From Collinsella sp. (GTDB taxonomy: Bacteria; Actinomycetota; Coriobacteriia; Coriobacteriales; Coriobacteriaceae): a stretch of 35,115 bases of DNA. The translations under genes and the position numbers were made by a program. Below the pieces are notes generated by a model. The model was given only the letters and a program-made list of their open reading frames with translations. It did not search any database and was not told the DNA's origin. The DNA is taken from assembly GCA_022745215.1 (NCBI GenBank), contig JAIIWC010000010.1, positions 1 to 35,115 on the forward strand, given 5' to 3'. Shown piece by piece: positions 7,643-15,664 of this stretch (position 1 is the first letter of the stretch; each line of letters begins with the position of its first letter).

Positions 7643-8125
7643 TCAGACGAGCAAATCATCGAGAGGATCAGGCTCGGCGTCGGGGAGGTAGCGGATTTCT
7701 AGCTCTATGCCGAGTTCTTGTAGCTCTTTGAGGGCGGCAACATCCTCGTCGTCTACGGCAACTGCGGGTGTAACGGGGCGTTTACCCTCCCCTGCCTGCA
7801 TGTGACCAATGCTGATCTTGGTGATGGGCACGCCGCCCTTAACCAGCGCCAGTGCGTCCGCAGGCGACGCCACCATGATCAGGATCCATTGGCGCGGCGT
7901 TGCCGCATGAATAACGTCAATCGTCCTTTGCACCGAGAAGAAACGCGTCCATACGCCCTCGGGCGCCGCCACCCTCATGGGTGCCCACCTGCGCGAATCC
8001 GCCGCAATCTCGTCGTTAACGATCAGAACGAGATTGCTGCCCACGGCCTCGTTCCACAGCCCAACATCCTGCCCATAGATAAAACGATCATCGATGCGCG
8101 TAAGGAAAATCTTGGGTTGAGCCAT
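7643..8125 (-). CDS. Mannose/sorbose-family PTS EIIB-like protein lacking the active-site histidine
   Basis: 160-residue cytoplasmic protein of the PTS mannose/fructose/sorbose EIIB fold, close to the usual family length of about 160. The N-terminus reads RIDDRFIYGQ, where active EIIBs have RIDDRLIHGQ: the phosphorylatable His is Tyr (codon TAT at about 8070, one base from CAT). The rest of the domain is well kept, including a VNDEIAAD segment, AAPEGV and KISIGHMQAGEGKRPV. No EIIA, EIIC or EIID genes adjoin it, so it cannot work as a normal transporter subunit here. A phosphate-independent regulatory or sugar-sensing role is one option; loss of function is another, although the frame is intact. 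The ribosome site before the ATG is weak. Confidence 0.8.
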   Translation of the reverse strand: MAQPKIFLTRIDDRFIYGQDVGLWNEAVGSNLVLIVNDEIAADSRRWAPMRVAAPEGVWTRFFSVQRTIDVIHAATPRQWILIMVASPADALALVKGGVPITKISIGHMQAGEGKRPVTPAVAVDDEDVAALKELQELGIELEIRYLPDAEPDPLDDLLV

Positions 8126-8214
8126 CGCCGCCCCATTCTGTTCGAGGCCCGTAAGAGCAAGACATCACGTCTCCAATATTAGTGCATTTAAAGTGAGAAA
8201 AGCCGTCAGAACAC

Positions 8215-8243
8215 TTGCGCGGATGTGCGATGTCCCGTATCAT
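8215..8243 (+). promoter_or_regulatory. Promoter of tRNA-Thr
   Basis: TTGCGC (8215-8220) and TATCAT (8238-8243) are separated by exactly 17 bases. Transcription would begin about 8250, some 33 bases before the tRNA. Confidence 0.5.
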
Positions 8244-8282
8244 AGACAGCCGTTGACGCCTCAGTTGCGTCACCACATGGCC

Positions 8283-8358
8283 GCCAGCGTAGCTCAGTTG
8301 GTAGAGCACCGCTCTCGTAAAGCGGGGGTCACCGGTTCGAGCCCGGTCGCTGGCTCCA
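8283..8358 (+). tRNA. tRNA-Thr (anticodon CGT)
   Basis: The acceptor stem GCCAGCG/CGCTGGC closes a full cloverleaf with AGCTCAGTTGGTAGAGC as D-arm, CCGCT/AGCGG as anticodon stem around CTCGTAA, and CCGGTTCGAGCCCGG as T-arm. The anticodon CGT reads ACG threonine codons. The CCA end is encoded at 8356-8358. Its own promoter and terminator flank it. Confidence 0.95.
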
Positions 8359-8369
8359 TTGCACAAGAT

Positions 8370-8392
8370 AGCCGCCTTCGGGCGGCTTTTTT
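8370..8392 (+). terminator. Terminator of tRNA-Thr
   Basis: AGCCGCC and GGGCGGC form a stem with a TTC loop, followed by TTTTTT, 11 bases after the tRNA end. Confidence 0.85.
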
Positions 8393-8457
8393 GTTGCTGA
8401 TTTCTCTCGCGCCCGCCAATCCAAGCGCCACGTCGCCGGCAACCCCTGCCCAACAAT

Positions 8458-8539
8458 AAAGCCCCGCCGACCATGGCTTCCCAAACGGGAACCACAATCA
8501 ACGGGGCTCAAGCGCGACCCCCGAGGGATCACGCTTGCA
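8458..8539 (-). terminator. Hairpins 3' of yhcH, probable terminator
   Basis: Read on the minus strand from yhcH, an imperfect palindrome (8511-8539, AAGCG...CGCTT arms) is followed by GAGCCCCG paired at a distance with CGGGGCTTTATT (8458-8512). The second stem ends in a short T-rich run. Exact folding is uncertain. Confidence 0.5.
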
Positions 8540-8566
8540 ACACGAACAGCTCAGCCGAGCAGCTCG

Positions 8567-9040
8567 CTACTCCTCCCAGTAGGCGTCGGCAAGCAGCTTA
8601 AAGCAGATCTTCTTGACCGGCTGCGCGCCATCGCCCGGGAACTCGAGCGTGGGCATGTGAGGCTCGCCGGCAACGAACAGCGCAAACTTGTCGTCGGCAA
8701 GATCGCCGGCGATCGAGGCGTCGGAATCGACCAGATCGTAGTCGTCCTTCTCGTCGAACTCCTGGACCAGCGTCAGGCTGCCCGTGGCAACCTTAAAGGC
8801 CTCGCGACCCTCGACGTCGATCTGCAGGTCGTGATAGCGCTGATGCGTCTCATAGTGAGCCTCGGCCTCGGGACGCGTCGTGGGGGCCATGACGTTCGCA
8901 AAGACCTTGTCGCCCAGAATCGGATGGCTTCCGACCTCGAGCTCCGCCGGGTCATGCTCCTCGAGCCAGTCGATCAGCACGTCGAGGCCTTTGAGCATTC
9001 CGCGGTACTCCTCGATATCGCCTAATGCACCATAAATCAT
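8567..9040 (-). CDS. YhcH/YjgK/YiaL family protein (DUF386)
   Basis: 157-residue cytoplasmic cupin-like protein. It starts MIYGALGDIEEYRGM and holds the family core HYETHQRYHDLQID, with probable metal-binding His and Asp residues, and GEPHMP near the C-terminus. Relatives occur with sialic acid and amino-sugar genes and are proposed to act on sugar anomers or to process the sugar intermediates; the exact reaction is not settled. Here it lies 32 bp downstream of nagA on the same strand and is probably cotranscribed, which supports a role in N-acetyl-amino-sugar use. No sialic acid lyase or kinase is in the window. Confidence 0.85.
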   Translation of the reverse strand: MIYGALGDIEEYRGMLKGLDVLIDWLEEHDPAELEVGSHPILGDKVFANVMAPTTRPEAEAHYETHQRYHDLQIDVEGREAFKVATGSLTLVQEFDEKDDYDLVDSDASIAGDLADDKFALFVAGEPHMPTLEFPGDGAQPVKKICFKLLADAYWEE

Positions 9041-9072
9041 CTAAATCCCCTCTCGGATCGTTTCTTTGGCGG

Positions 9073-10242
9073 CTACTCGGTAAACGCGTTACCGACGCTG
9101 TTGCCACCCACATACGTCTCGACCAGGGTAAGGTCGGGATTGAACACGACAAAGTCGGCGTCGCGGCCAGGCATAATGCTGCCACATTTATCCTCGACGT
9201 GAGCAGAGCGCGCGGGCACCTCGGTCGCCATGCGAATTGCGATATCAGCGCTCGCAAGACCCCAGTCGACGATGTTCTTGACGCCCTGTGCGAGCGTGAG
9301 CACCGAGCCGGCGATAGCAGAGCCATCGGCAAGCCAGCAAAGGTTGTCCTTCATAACAACGTCCATACCGCCACTGGTGTACTTGCCCTCGGGCATGCCG
9401 CCGCAACCCAGGCAGTCGGTGATCAGCACCGTGTGCTGCCAGCCCTTGGCCTGCAGCAGCGCCTTAATAGCAGCGGGGTTCACATGCTTGCCGTCGCAAA
9501 TGATCTCGGCATAGGTGTTGGGAGTGGTCATAGCAGCCCCGACGACGCCGGGCTCACGGTGGTGCAGGCCGCGCTGGCCGTTGTAGGTATGCGTAAAGCA
9601 GCTGGCGCCCGCATTGATGGCAGCAGCGCACTCATCATAGGTAGCGTCAGAGTGGCCAATGCAGGTCACGACGCCCTTGGCGCTCAGAGCCGCGGCGTAA
9701 GCGGCAGCGCCGTCGCGCTCTGCCGCCATGGCGCTCTTGACGATACGACCGCCGGCGGCCTCCTGCCACTCGTCAAAGACTTCCTCGGACGGGTCAATCA
9801 GATAAGCAGGGTTCTGGGCGCCCACGTGCTTCATGGTAAAGAACGGACCCTCCAGGTAGATACCCTGAATACGAGCACCGCAGAACTCGGGCCCGCGCTC
9901 TTCGTCCGCCTGTGCAATGGCAGCGCAGGCGTCCTTGATCTGCTCCACGCCGTCGGTAAAGGTCGTAGGCAGCCAGCTGGTGGTACCACGACGTGCGAGC
10001 TCAGTCGAACTGATATTAATACCCTCGGCATCATTATCGGTCGTGGCATGGTTATAGAAGCCATGAATATGGGTGTCCACCATGCCCGGCGCGATCCATG
10101 TACCCGAGTAATCTTTGATCTCGCAAGCGGGCTCATCGACCTGCCAAGCGCCAAAGACGCCGTCTTCGACCATAAGGTAGCCGCCCAGCTGCGGCCCCGC
10201 CGGCAAAAAGAACTTGTCGGCCTTGATAGCATACGTGCTCAT
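9073..10242 (-). CDS. nagA: N-acetylglucosamine-6-phosphate deacetylase
   Basis: 389-residue cytoplasmic amidohydrolase that converts GlcNAc-6-phosphate to glucosamine-6-phosphate and acetate. Metal and substrate motifs follow the family order: DTHIHG (His58, His60), EGPF (Glu131), GHSDA (His197), THTYNG (His218), and TDC with the catalytic Asp276. The length is typical. GGGAG stands 5 bases before the ATG. It follows the GntR regulator gene after a 143-bp gap that contains no clear operator of the type seen at the nagR and nagE promoters. With the GlcNAc PTS it forms the first two steps of GlcNAc use; glucosamine-6-phosphate deaminase (nagB) is not in the window. Confidence 0.94.
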   Translation of the reverse strand: MSTYAIKADKFFLPAGPQLGGYLMVEDGVFGAWQVDEPACEIKDYSGTWIAPGMVDTHIHGFYNHATTDNDAEGINISSTELARRGTTSWLPTTFTDGVEQIKDACAAIAQADEERGPEFCGARIQGIYLEGPFFTMKHVGAQNPAYLIDPSEEVFDEWQEAAGGRIVKSAMAAERDGAAAYAAALSAKGVVTCIGHSDATYDECAAAINAGASCFTHTYNGQRGLHHREPGVVGAAMTTPNTYAEIICDGKHVNPAAIKALLQAKGWQHTVLITDCLGCGGMPEGKYTSGGMDVVMKDNLCWLADGSAIAGSVLTLAQGVKNIVDWGLASADIAIRMATEVPARSAHVEDKCGSIMPGRDADFVVFNPDLTLVETYVGGNSVGNAFTE

Positions 10243-10385
10243 CTATGCTCCCGTACCCGCAGTGCGTTTTAGGGCGGATCAAAAACCACTGCATTGTTAA
10301 TTCGAGCGATTGTTCGTTGCCTTCTACCGCTCGGCACATTTTGCACCCGCCGCAAAACACGCCAAGCCGTTTATACCCAATAACT

Positions 10386-11117
10386 CTAGACGGCGCGGTT
10401 GTGGTAGACCTTGTACTTAAACTGGTCGGCGCGCGCAACCGAACGCGTATACTCGATAACCTCGTTGTTCATGTCATAGGTGGTGCGAATCAAATCCAGG
10501 ACCGGCGCGCCTTCGGCAATCTCGAGCAGACGGGCGTCGGAATGGCGGGCGATACTCGCATAGAATTCTTCCTCGGCCACGCGAACTTTCTCGTGAAAGT
10601 CCTGCTCAATCATATCGTACAGCGATTTGTTCTCAATCATGGGGCGCTTAAGCGCAAAGAACTTGCGGCTTGGCAGATACGTGCACTCAATCATGAGCGG
10701 CACACCATCGGCAATACGCAGGCGCTTGATCTTGTACAGACGCTCGCCCAGACGCGCATTCATCTCTACGGCAATATTCTTGTCAGCCTCGACCTCGGTA
10801 AACTCAAGAATCGTCGTCTTGGGCACACGGCCGATTGCCTTCATCTGCTCGGTAAAGCTATAGGTTTGCGTGAGGTTTGCCGTTTGCAGAGAGCGGTCGC
10901 ACACCATGGTTCCACGGCCGCGCTGACGAACCACCAAGCCCAGGCGCTCAAGCTCCTGCAGGGCAAGGCGAACCGTCGTACGCGAAAGACCGTAGCGCTC
11001 CGACAAGTCGCGCTCGGACGGCAAATAGTCGCCGGGCCGAAGTTCGTGATCGATTTTATCGGTCAGCAAATCGACGAGCTGATCGTACAAAGGTTGTTTG
11101 CGCGCTCCCATTGCCAT
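10386..11117 (-). CDS. nagR: GntR/HutC-family repressor, probable NagR
   Basis: 243-residue regulator. An N-terminal winged helix with GDYLPSERDLSERYGLSRTT and VRLALQELERLGLV is typical of GntR proteins, and the C-terminal two thirds is a UTRA effector domain, as in the HutC subfamily and NagR. NagR proteins release DNA on binding a phosphorylated amino sugar. The ATG at 11117 is chosen because AGG lies 7 bases upstream; the frame stays open further upstream without a better site. It lies between nagE and nagA, and a shared motif at its own and the nagE promoters supports both autoregulation and control of nagE. Effector identity is inferred. Confidence 0.85.
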   Translation of the reverse strand: MAMGARKQPLYDQLVDLLTDKIDHELRPGDYLPSERDLSERYGLSRTTVRLALQELERLGLVVRQRGRGTMVCDRSLQTANLTQTYSFTEQMKAIGRVPKTTILEFTEVEADKNIAVEMNARLGERLYKIKRLRIADGVPLMIECTYLPSRKFFALKRPMIENKSLYDMIEQDFHEKVRVAEEEFYASIARHSDARLLEIAEGAPVLDLIRTTYDMNNEVIEYTRSVARADQFKYKVYHNRAV

Positions 11118-11147
11118 AATGATACCTGCCGGATAAATGACTCGAAA

Positions 11148-11176
11148 TTGGTTGTAACCAGACACCACGTACTATA
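11148..11176 (-). promoter_or_regulatory. nagR promoter -10 and operator
   Basis: On the minus strand TATAGT (11171-11176) is followed by CTGGTTACAACCAA (11148-11161), a near-palindrome placed around the likely transcription start. Two related 14-mers lie before nagE. No convincing -35 box is seen. Confidence 0.5.
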
Positions 11177-11289
11177 GCAGTTTTAATGGAATAACAGCAG
11201 GTCAACCAGTATATTTCAATATTGTTTGCCGGTTGATAGCCTGTATACTGTAATACCAATTACATCGCTGCATCAAGTATTGAGGTAGC

Positions 11290-11324
11290 AAAAAGGGCCG
11301 CCCCCGCGGAGCGGGACGACCCTT
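11290..11324 (-). terminator. Terminator of nagE
   Basis: On the minus strand GGGTCGTCCCGC and GCGGGGGCGGCCC form a strong stem with a TCC loop, followed by TTTTT. It starts 25 bases after the nagE stop and separates it from nagR. Confidence 0.88.
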
Positions 11325-11349
11325 TGCAAGACAGATACGTCTTTAAGGC

Positions 11350-12840
11350 TTAGAGAAGCTTCTTGAGCTCCTCGGCAACAGCCTGGACCTGCGTGCCGAT
11401 GATGACCTGGGTAGCACCCTTGTCCATCTTCATGACACCCAGAGCGCCAGCCTTCTTGCAGGCAGCCTCGTCGACCAGAGCGGAATCGCCGAGCTCGAAG
11501 CGCAGGCGAGTAGCGCAGCAGTCAACGGTCTTGACGTTCTCCTTGCCACCGACGGCAGCGAGAACAGCGGCGGCCAGAGCGGCGAACTTGTCGTCACCAG
11601 CAGCGGCGGAAGCGGAGGTCTCCTCGACATCCTCATCCTCGCGACCAGGGGTCATGAGGTTGAACTTGGTGATGGCGAAGCGGAACACGAGGTAGAAGAC
11701 CAGGAAGGCAGCGATGCCCAGCGGGATGATCATCCAGGTGTTGGCAGCAGCCGGGAGGCTAGAGGAGAACAGGAGGTCGGTAGCACCAGCGGAGAAGCAG
11801 AAGCCAGCACGGAAACCAACATAGTAGGTGATGATGGTGAAGATGCCGTACAGGGCAGCGTACACGACGTAGAGCGGGAAGCACAGGAACATGAAGCCGA
11901 ACTCGAAGGGCTCGGTGACGCCGCAGACAAAGGCGCAGATAGCAGCGGAGACAACCAGGCCAATAGCAGCCTTCTTGTTCTTAGCGGTCTGAACCATAGC
12001 CAGGGCAGCGCCCGGGATACCGAACATCATGCAGGGGAAGAAGCCGGACATGTACATACCGAGGCTCCACTTGACGTCAGCAGAGGTCTCGCCAGCCCAG
12101 AAGTGGGTCAGGTCGCCCAGGCCGATGGTGTCGAACCAGAACACGTTGTTCAGAGCGTGGTGCAGACCGGTCGGGATGAGCAGGCGGTTGAGGAAGGCGT
12201 AGATGCCAGCACCGATACCACCCATGGCGGCGATACCCTCACCAAGAGCAACAAGAGCACCGAAGATGAGCGGCCAAGCAAAGAGCAGGACGACGGAGAC
12301 GACGATGCAGATGACGGCGGTCATGATGGCGACGCAACGCTTGCCGGAGAAGAAGGCCAGCCAGTCGGGAAGACGGGTGTCCTTGAACTTGTTGTAGCAA
12401 GTGCCACCGATGATGGCGGACAGGATGCCGATGAAGGAGTTACCAGCGATCTTGGAGAACGCGATGCCCTCGGTCGTGGCAAGCCAAGCGGTCTGAGCAT
12501 CGGCGTCCATACCACGAATGGTGCCAACAACAGCGGGGTTCAGGAGCTGCTGGATCATCAGGAAGGCGACGAGGCCAGCGAGGCCAGCGGTGCCATCGTG
12601 GTCATCGGCAAGGCCGACAGCGGCGCCGACTGCGAACAGCCAGGCCATGTTATCGATAAGAGCGCCGCCTGCCTTGATGAGCAGGAAACCGGCGGTATAG
12701 GCAAAACCGGTAGTGTCACCGGCAGCACCCATGACTGCGGGAGCGAGCAGGTAGCCCACGCCCATAAGAATACCTGCGACGGGAAGCGCCGCGACGGGAA
12801 GCATCAGCGCTTTGCCGAGCTTCTGGAGGTACTTCATCAT
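11350..12840 (-). CDS. nagE: N-acetylglucosamine-specific PTS EIICB component
   Basis: 496-residue membrane transporter of the glucose superfamily that imports GlcNAc as GlcNAc-6-phosphate. Residues 1 to about 390 are the EIIC domain; the conserved segments GLGDLTHFWAG and GVTEPFEF favour GlcNAc over glucose. Residues about 410-496 are the EIIB domain with DCCATRLRF, where the second Cys (Cys442) is the usual phosphorylated residue. There is no EIIA domain, so a separate glucose-type EIIA is needed. The ATG at 12840 is used because GGAGGAGA (12847-12854) lies 6 bases upstream; a longer frame to 12939 has no such site. nagR and nagA follow on the same strand. It has its own terminator and a long upstream region with operator candidates. 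Confidence 0.92.
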   Translation of the reverse strand: MMKYLQKLGKALMLPVAALPVAGILMGVGYLLAPAVMGAAGDTTGFAYTAGFLLIKAGGALIDNMAWLFAVGAAVGLADDHDGTAGLAGLVAFLMIQQLLNPAVVGTIRGMDADAQTAWLATTEGIAFSKIAGNSFIGILSAIIGGTCYNKFKDTRLPDWLAFFSGKRCVAIMTAVICIVVSVVLLFAWPLIFGALVALGEGIAAMGGIGAGIYAFLNRLLIPTGLHHALNNVFWFDTIGLGDLTHFWAGETSADVKWSLGMYMSGFFPCMMFGIPGAALAMVQTAKNKKAAIGLVVSAAICAFVCGVTEPFEFGFMFLCFPLYVVYAALYGIFTIITYYVGFRAGFCFSAGATDLLFSSSLPAAANTWMIIPLGIAAFLVFYLVFRFAITKFNLMTPGREDEDVEETSASAAAGDDKFAALAAAVLAAVGGKENVKTVDCCATRLRFELGDSALVDEAACKKAGALGVMKMDKGATQVIIGTQVQAVAEELKKLL

Positions 12841-13281
12841 ATGGTATCTCCTCCAACCTTTCTTTCGTTGTTCACCAACGAGTTCCATGTCCGCGCCTTG
12901 TGCATACCGGCTTCTCCGCTTGCCGGCATTGGTGCGCAAACTTAGACAACCCAGTCCCTATTTGGGGTTGCTGGTATGTACGGTAGCACACACTCAATTC
13001 AAACGTCCACCACATTTCGTTCAAATTACTATATCGTTGCCAAACGGTTATTTTTAGCCCGTAAACGGTAATTTCCGCAGGTAGACATGTTGCATTTCTT
13101 TCGTTACCAAACTAATTCTTAGCAATTTCCATTCGATTTCGTCTCAAAATTGGTTACTACCAGATGAACAGTGGTACCACATTGTTACTACCAGTTTAGC
13201 CGAAATCGTTTTCACTTTATATGAATAAAGTGTCCCATAATTTGCATACAACCACCCCTCTCATCGCCCTCCCCACAGTGC
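12841..13281 (-). promoter_or_regulatory. Long nagE upstream region with repeated operator motifs
   Basis: This 440-bp AT-richer stretch has no gene. TTGGTTACTACCAG (13150-13163) and ATTGTTACTACCAG (13181-13194) flank a perfect GTGGTACCAC palindrome (13171-13180); the first two match the nagR operator TTGGTTGTAACCAG at 10-11 of 14 bases. Upstream on the minus strand is an 8-bp palindrome CACTTTAT/ATAAAGTG (13213-13232). If the promoter lies near it, nagE has a leader of more than 300 bases. No known riboswitch or antiterminator sequence is recognised in that leader. Confidence 0.5.
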
Positions 13282-13319
13282 AAAAAGCCCGCTAGAACGA
13301 TGTCCGTTCTAGCGGGCTC
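13282..13319 (-). terminator. Terminator of the SurA-like membrane protein gene
   Basis: On the minus strand GAGCCCGCTAGAACG and CGTTCTAGCGGGC form a near-perfect stem around a short loop, followed by TTTTTG. It lies 42 bases past the stop of the gene at 13361. Confidence 0.92.
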
Positions 13320-13360
13320 ATCAGATTTTTTGGCTACGCGCTCGGCGGCTCGGGCAGCCC

Positions 13361-14446
13361 TTACGCAAACAGGCCGTAGATGCTGATGTTGGCCTTGGCG
13401 TAGAGACCGTTAGCGTACTCGGTCCACTTGGAGCTGGCGCTCGAAGCCTGCGAAGAGTACTGCTGGTAGGCGGTGTAATAGGCGGTCATGGCCTGCTTAT
13501 AGGTTGCGCTATCGGCCGTAAAGGCATCGTCGGCGAACGCCTTAGCATAGGTGCCATCGGCATCCTTCCAAGTGCCCTTCTCGCTATCCCACTCGTCGCC
13601 GGCAAGGTTGATGATGTAGTCGGCGTAGTCCTTGCTCGCGGCCTCCTCGTTGCCGTCAGCAGGCTCGGTCGGGGCGGTCGGCATGTTTGCGGAGCCGTCG
13701 CCCACCTTCTTCTTGTAAAGCTTCTGCAGCGTCGCGGACTGACGGACGATCTGCTTGGCCTGTTCCTTGGACACGCCGTACTGTGTGGCCATGGTCTTGT
13801 AGTCGGAGGTGCCGATAGAGTCCTCGGCGTACTGCTTCATTTCCTTGGAAGAAACGGTAATGCCCTCATCCTCGGCAGCGTCCAGCAGGATCTTGTTGCG
13901 CACGTAGGACAGGATGACGTCGGCAGAAGGAGCGGTGTAGTTGCCATCGCTATCCTTGACGGTGTCGAGGCTGTACTGGCTCTCGATGGCCTCGCGCGCG
14001 GTGATATCGCTCTTCTTGCCGTTGTAGCTATAGCTTGCCACGGTCGAATCGAGCTGGTCCTCGGTGAGGGTCGCCGAGCCGACACCCTTGCCGCCAAAGC
14101 CGCCATTGCCGATAAAGAAGCCGACCACGGCAGCGATCACGACAGCGACCACAAAGGCGGCAATCATCGTCTTCTTGTGCTTGCAAGCGTGGTCGTCCAC
14201 GTCGGAGTCGTTGTCCTCATCCTGCTCCTCGGGCATCAGATTCTCGTCAGCAGCATCCGCGGCGATCTTTGCCTCCAGGCGAGCGTCCTCCTCCTCGGCA
14301 GTCGTGCCGGCGGCAATATGTTCGGCAGACGTGCCGGCGACCAGGTCGATCTTCTCGTCCCCATCACCGTCGGGGCCTTCGCCGCGCTCGATGATCTGGA
14401 TGCCGTCGATCTCGTCCTTCTCGTCCTTCTTTTGAATCAGACCCAT
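13361..14446 (-). CDS. Membrane-anchored protein with SurA-like helical domain
   Basis: 361-residue protein. Residues 1-90 are acidic and probably cytoplasmic (runs of Glu/Asp and a CKHKK stop-transfer end), residues 94-112 form a single transmembrane helix, and the rest lies outside the membrane. About residues 125-275 are helical with an EGITVSSKEMKQYAEDS segment resembling the N-terminal domain of SurA/PrsA-type folding factors. No parvulin isomerase domain is present; the C-terminus is a Tyr/Ser/Ala-rich helix ending in ISIYGLFA. AGGAG lies 8 bases before the ATG. It has its own terminator. A chaperone-like role for exported proteins is possible, but the match is weak and function is unknown. 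Confidence 0.7.
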   Translation of the reverse strand: MGLIQKKDEKDEIDGIQIIERGEGPDGDGDEKIDLVAGTSAEHIAAGTTAEEEDARLEAKIAADAADENLMPEEQDEDNDSDVDDHACKHKKTMIAAFVVAVVIAAVVGFFIGNGGFGGKGVGSATLTEDQLDSTVASYSYNGKKSDITAREAIESQYSLDTVKDSDGNYTAPSADVILSYVRNKILLDAAEDEGITVSSKEMKQYAEDSIGTSDYKTMATQYGVSKEQAKQIVRQSATLQKLYKKKVGDGSANMPTAPTEPADGNEEAASKDYADYIINLAGDEWDSEKGTWKDADGTYAKAFADDAFTADSATYKQAMTAYYTAYQQYSSQASSASSKWTEYANGLYAKANISIYGLFA

Positions 14447-14484
14447 ATCAATTACTCCTTGTTAGGAAACATAGTCCCCAATAG

Positions 14485-14513
14485 AATACGCCCGACGAGG
14501 CGCCGGGCGTATT
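14485..14513 (-). terminator. Hairpin 3' of the isocitrate dehydrogenase gene
   Basis: AATACGCCCG (14485-14494) and CGGGCGTATT (14504-14513) are perfect 10-bp arms. On the minus strand it stands 59 bases past the stop of icd and ends in TATT rather than a clean T-run, so it may terminate weakly or protect the mRNA end. Confidence 0.55.
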
Positions 14514-14572
14514 GATTCTTAGGTTATACGCAAACACTTAAGTACTATTTAGGCGTTTGCAGCGTGCATACC

Positions 14573-15658
14573 TTAGACCAGGTGCGCGATAACGGCATCG
14601 GCAAAGGCCTGCGTGCCCACGGCGCCCTCAACGGAGCCGGTCTGGGCACGACGTACGTCACCGGTAACCTGCTCGCCCTCGTCGAGCGTGGCAGATACGG
14701 CGGCACGAATGCGGTTGGCAGCATCGTTCTCGCCCAGGTGGTCGAGCATCATCGCAGCAGAGAGGATCTCGGCCGTGGGGTTGGCAATATCCTGGCCCGC
14801 GATATCGGGCGCGGAGCCGTGCGTTGCCTCAAAGATTGCGCAGTCGGCACCAATGTTGGAGCCGGGGGCCATGCCTAAGCCGCCCACCAGGCCGGCGCAC
14901 AGGTCGCTCACGATGTCGCCGTACAGGTTGGGCAGCACCAGAACATCGAAGTCGTTGGGGTTCTGGACCAGGCCCATGCAGGTGGCGTCGACAATCTTGT
15001 CGTTGAACTCGATATCGGGATAGCTGGCGGCCACCTTGCGCGCCACGCGCAGGAACAGGCCGTCGGTCGCCTTCATGATGTTGGCCTTGTGCACGGCCGT
15101 CACCTTTTTGCGGCCGCAGCGGCGGGCGTACTCAAAGGCATACTCCACAATGCGACGGCTCTTGGCGATGGAGATCGGCTTGATCGAGATGGCGGAATCG
15201 GCGGCGAAGGTCTTTTGGCCCGAACGCTCGACGAGCTGTGAGAGCTCCTCGACCTCGGCAGCGCCCTCATCGAACTCGATGCCGGCGTAGAGGTCCTCGG
15301 TGTTCTCGCGCACGATAACCAGGTCGACGTCGCGGAAGCGCGAGCCGTCGCCCGGCTGCGACAGGCAGGGGCGCACGCAGGCGTACAGGTCGAAGTGCTT
15401 GCGCAGGGCGACGTTAACGCTGCGGAAGCCCGTGCCGACCGGCGTGGTGATGGGGCCCTTGATGGCAACCTTGGTCTCGGCGACCGCATCGAGCACATGT
15501 TGGGGCAGCGGCGTGCCAAACTCGTCCATGACGCCGGCACCGGCCTCCTGGACGTTCCAGTTGATCTGGACACCGGTGGCCTCGACCACGCGGCGCATGG
15601 CCTGCGTAATCTCGGGACCGATGCCGTCACCGGGAATCAGGACTACATCGTGCGCCAT
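14573..15658 (-). CDS. icd: NAD-type isocitrate dehydrogenase
   Basis: 361-residue cytoplasmic enzyme of the isocitrate/isopropylmalate dehydrogenase family. The order of motifs is complete: LIPGDGIGPEI at the N-terminus, VRENTEDLYAGIE, HKANIMKATDGLF, YGDIVSDL with metal-binding Asp, and HGSAPDIAGQDIANPTAE. The Asp-Ile after HGSAP is the pattern of NAD-dependent enzymes; NADP enzymes have Lys-Tyr there. The VRENTEDLYAG segment favours isocitrate over isopropylmalate. It is the last gene of a run, 6 bp after the HEAT-repeat gene whose end supplies its GAGGAG ribosome site. No other citrate-cycle gene is in the window, so a role in glutamate supply is likely. Confidence 0.88.
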   Translation of the reverse strand: MAHDVVLIPGDGIGPEITQAMRRVVEATGVQINWNVQEAGAGVMDEFGTPLPQHVLDAVAETKVAIKGPITTPVGTGFRSVNVALRKHFDLYACVRPCLSQPGDGSRFRDVDLVIVRENTEDLYAGIEFDEGAAEVEELSQLVERSGQKTFAADSAISIKPISIAKSRRIVEYAFEYARRCGRKKVTAVHKANIMKATDGLFLRVARKVAASYPDIEFNDKIVDATCMGLVQNPNDFDVLVLPNLYGDIVSDLCAGLVGGLGMAPGSNIGADCAIFEATHGSAPDIAGQDIANPTAEILSAAMMLDHLGENDAANRIRAAVSATLDEGEQVTGDVRRAQTGSVEGAVGTQAFADAVIAHLV

Positions 15659-15664
15659 AATCTG

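Noticed and set aside
7441..7659. A 72-codon minus-strand frame inside the 154-bp inverted-repeat element
   Set aside because: It has no ribosome site, overlaps the palindromic arms, and resembles no family; treated as part of the repeat.
8193..8501. Small frames on both strands across the tRNA, with VAQLVEHRSRKAGVTGSSPV and ATGLEPVTPAL-type peptides
   Set aside because: These are well-known spurious translations of tRNA genes and their flanks, not proteins.
11350..12939. Longer nagE start at 12939
   Set aside because: The extra 33 residues precede the normal EIIC N-terminus, and the good GGAGGAGA site serves the ATG at 12840.
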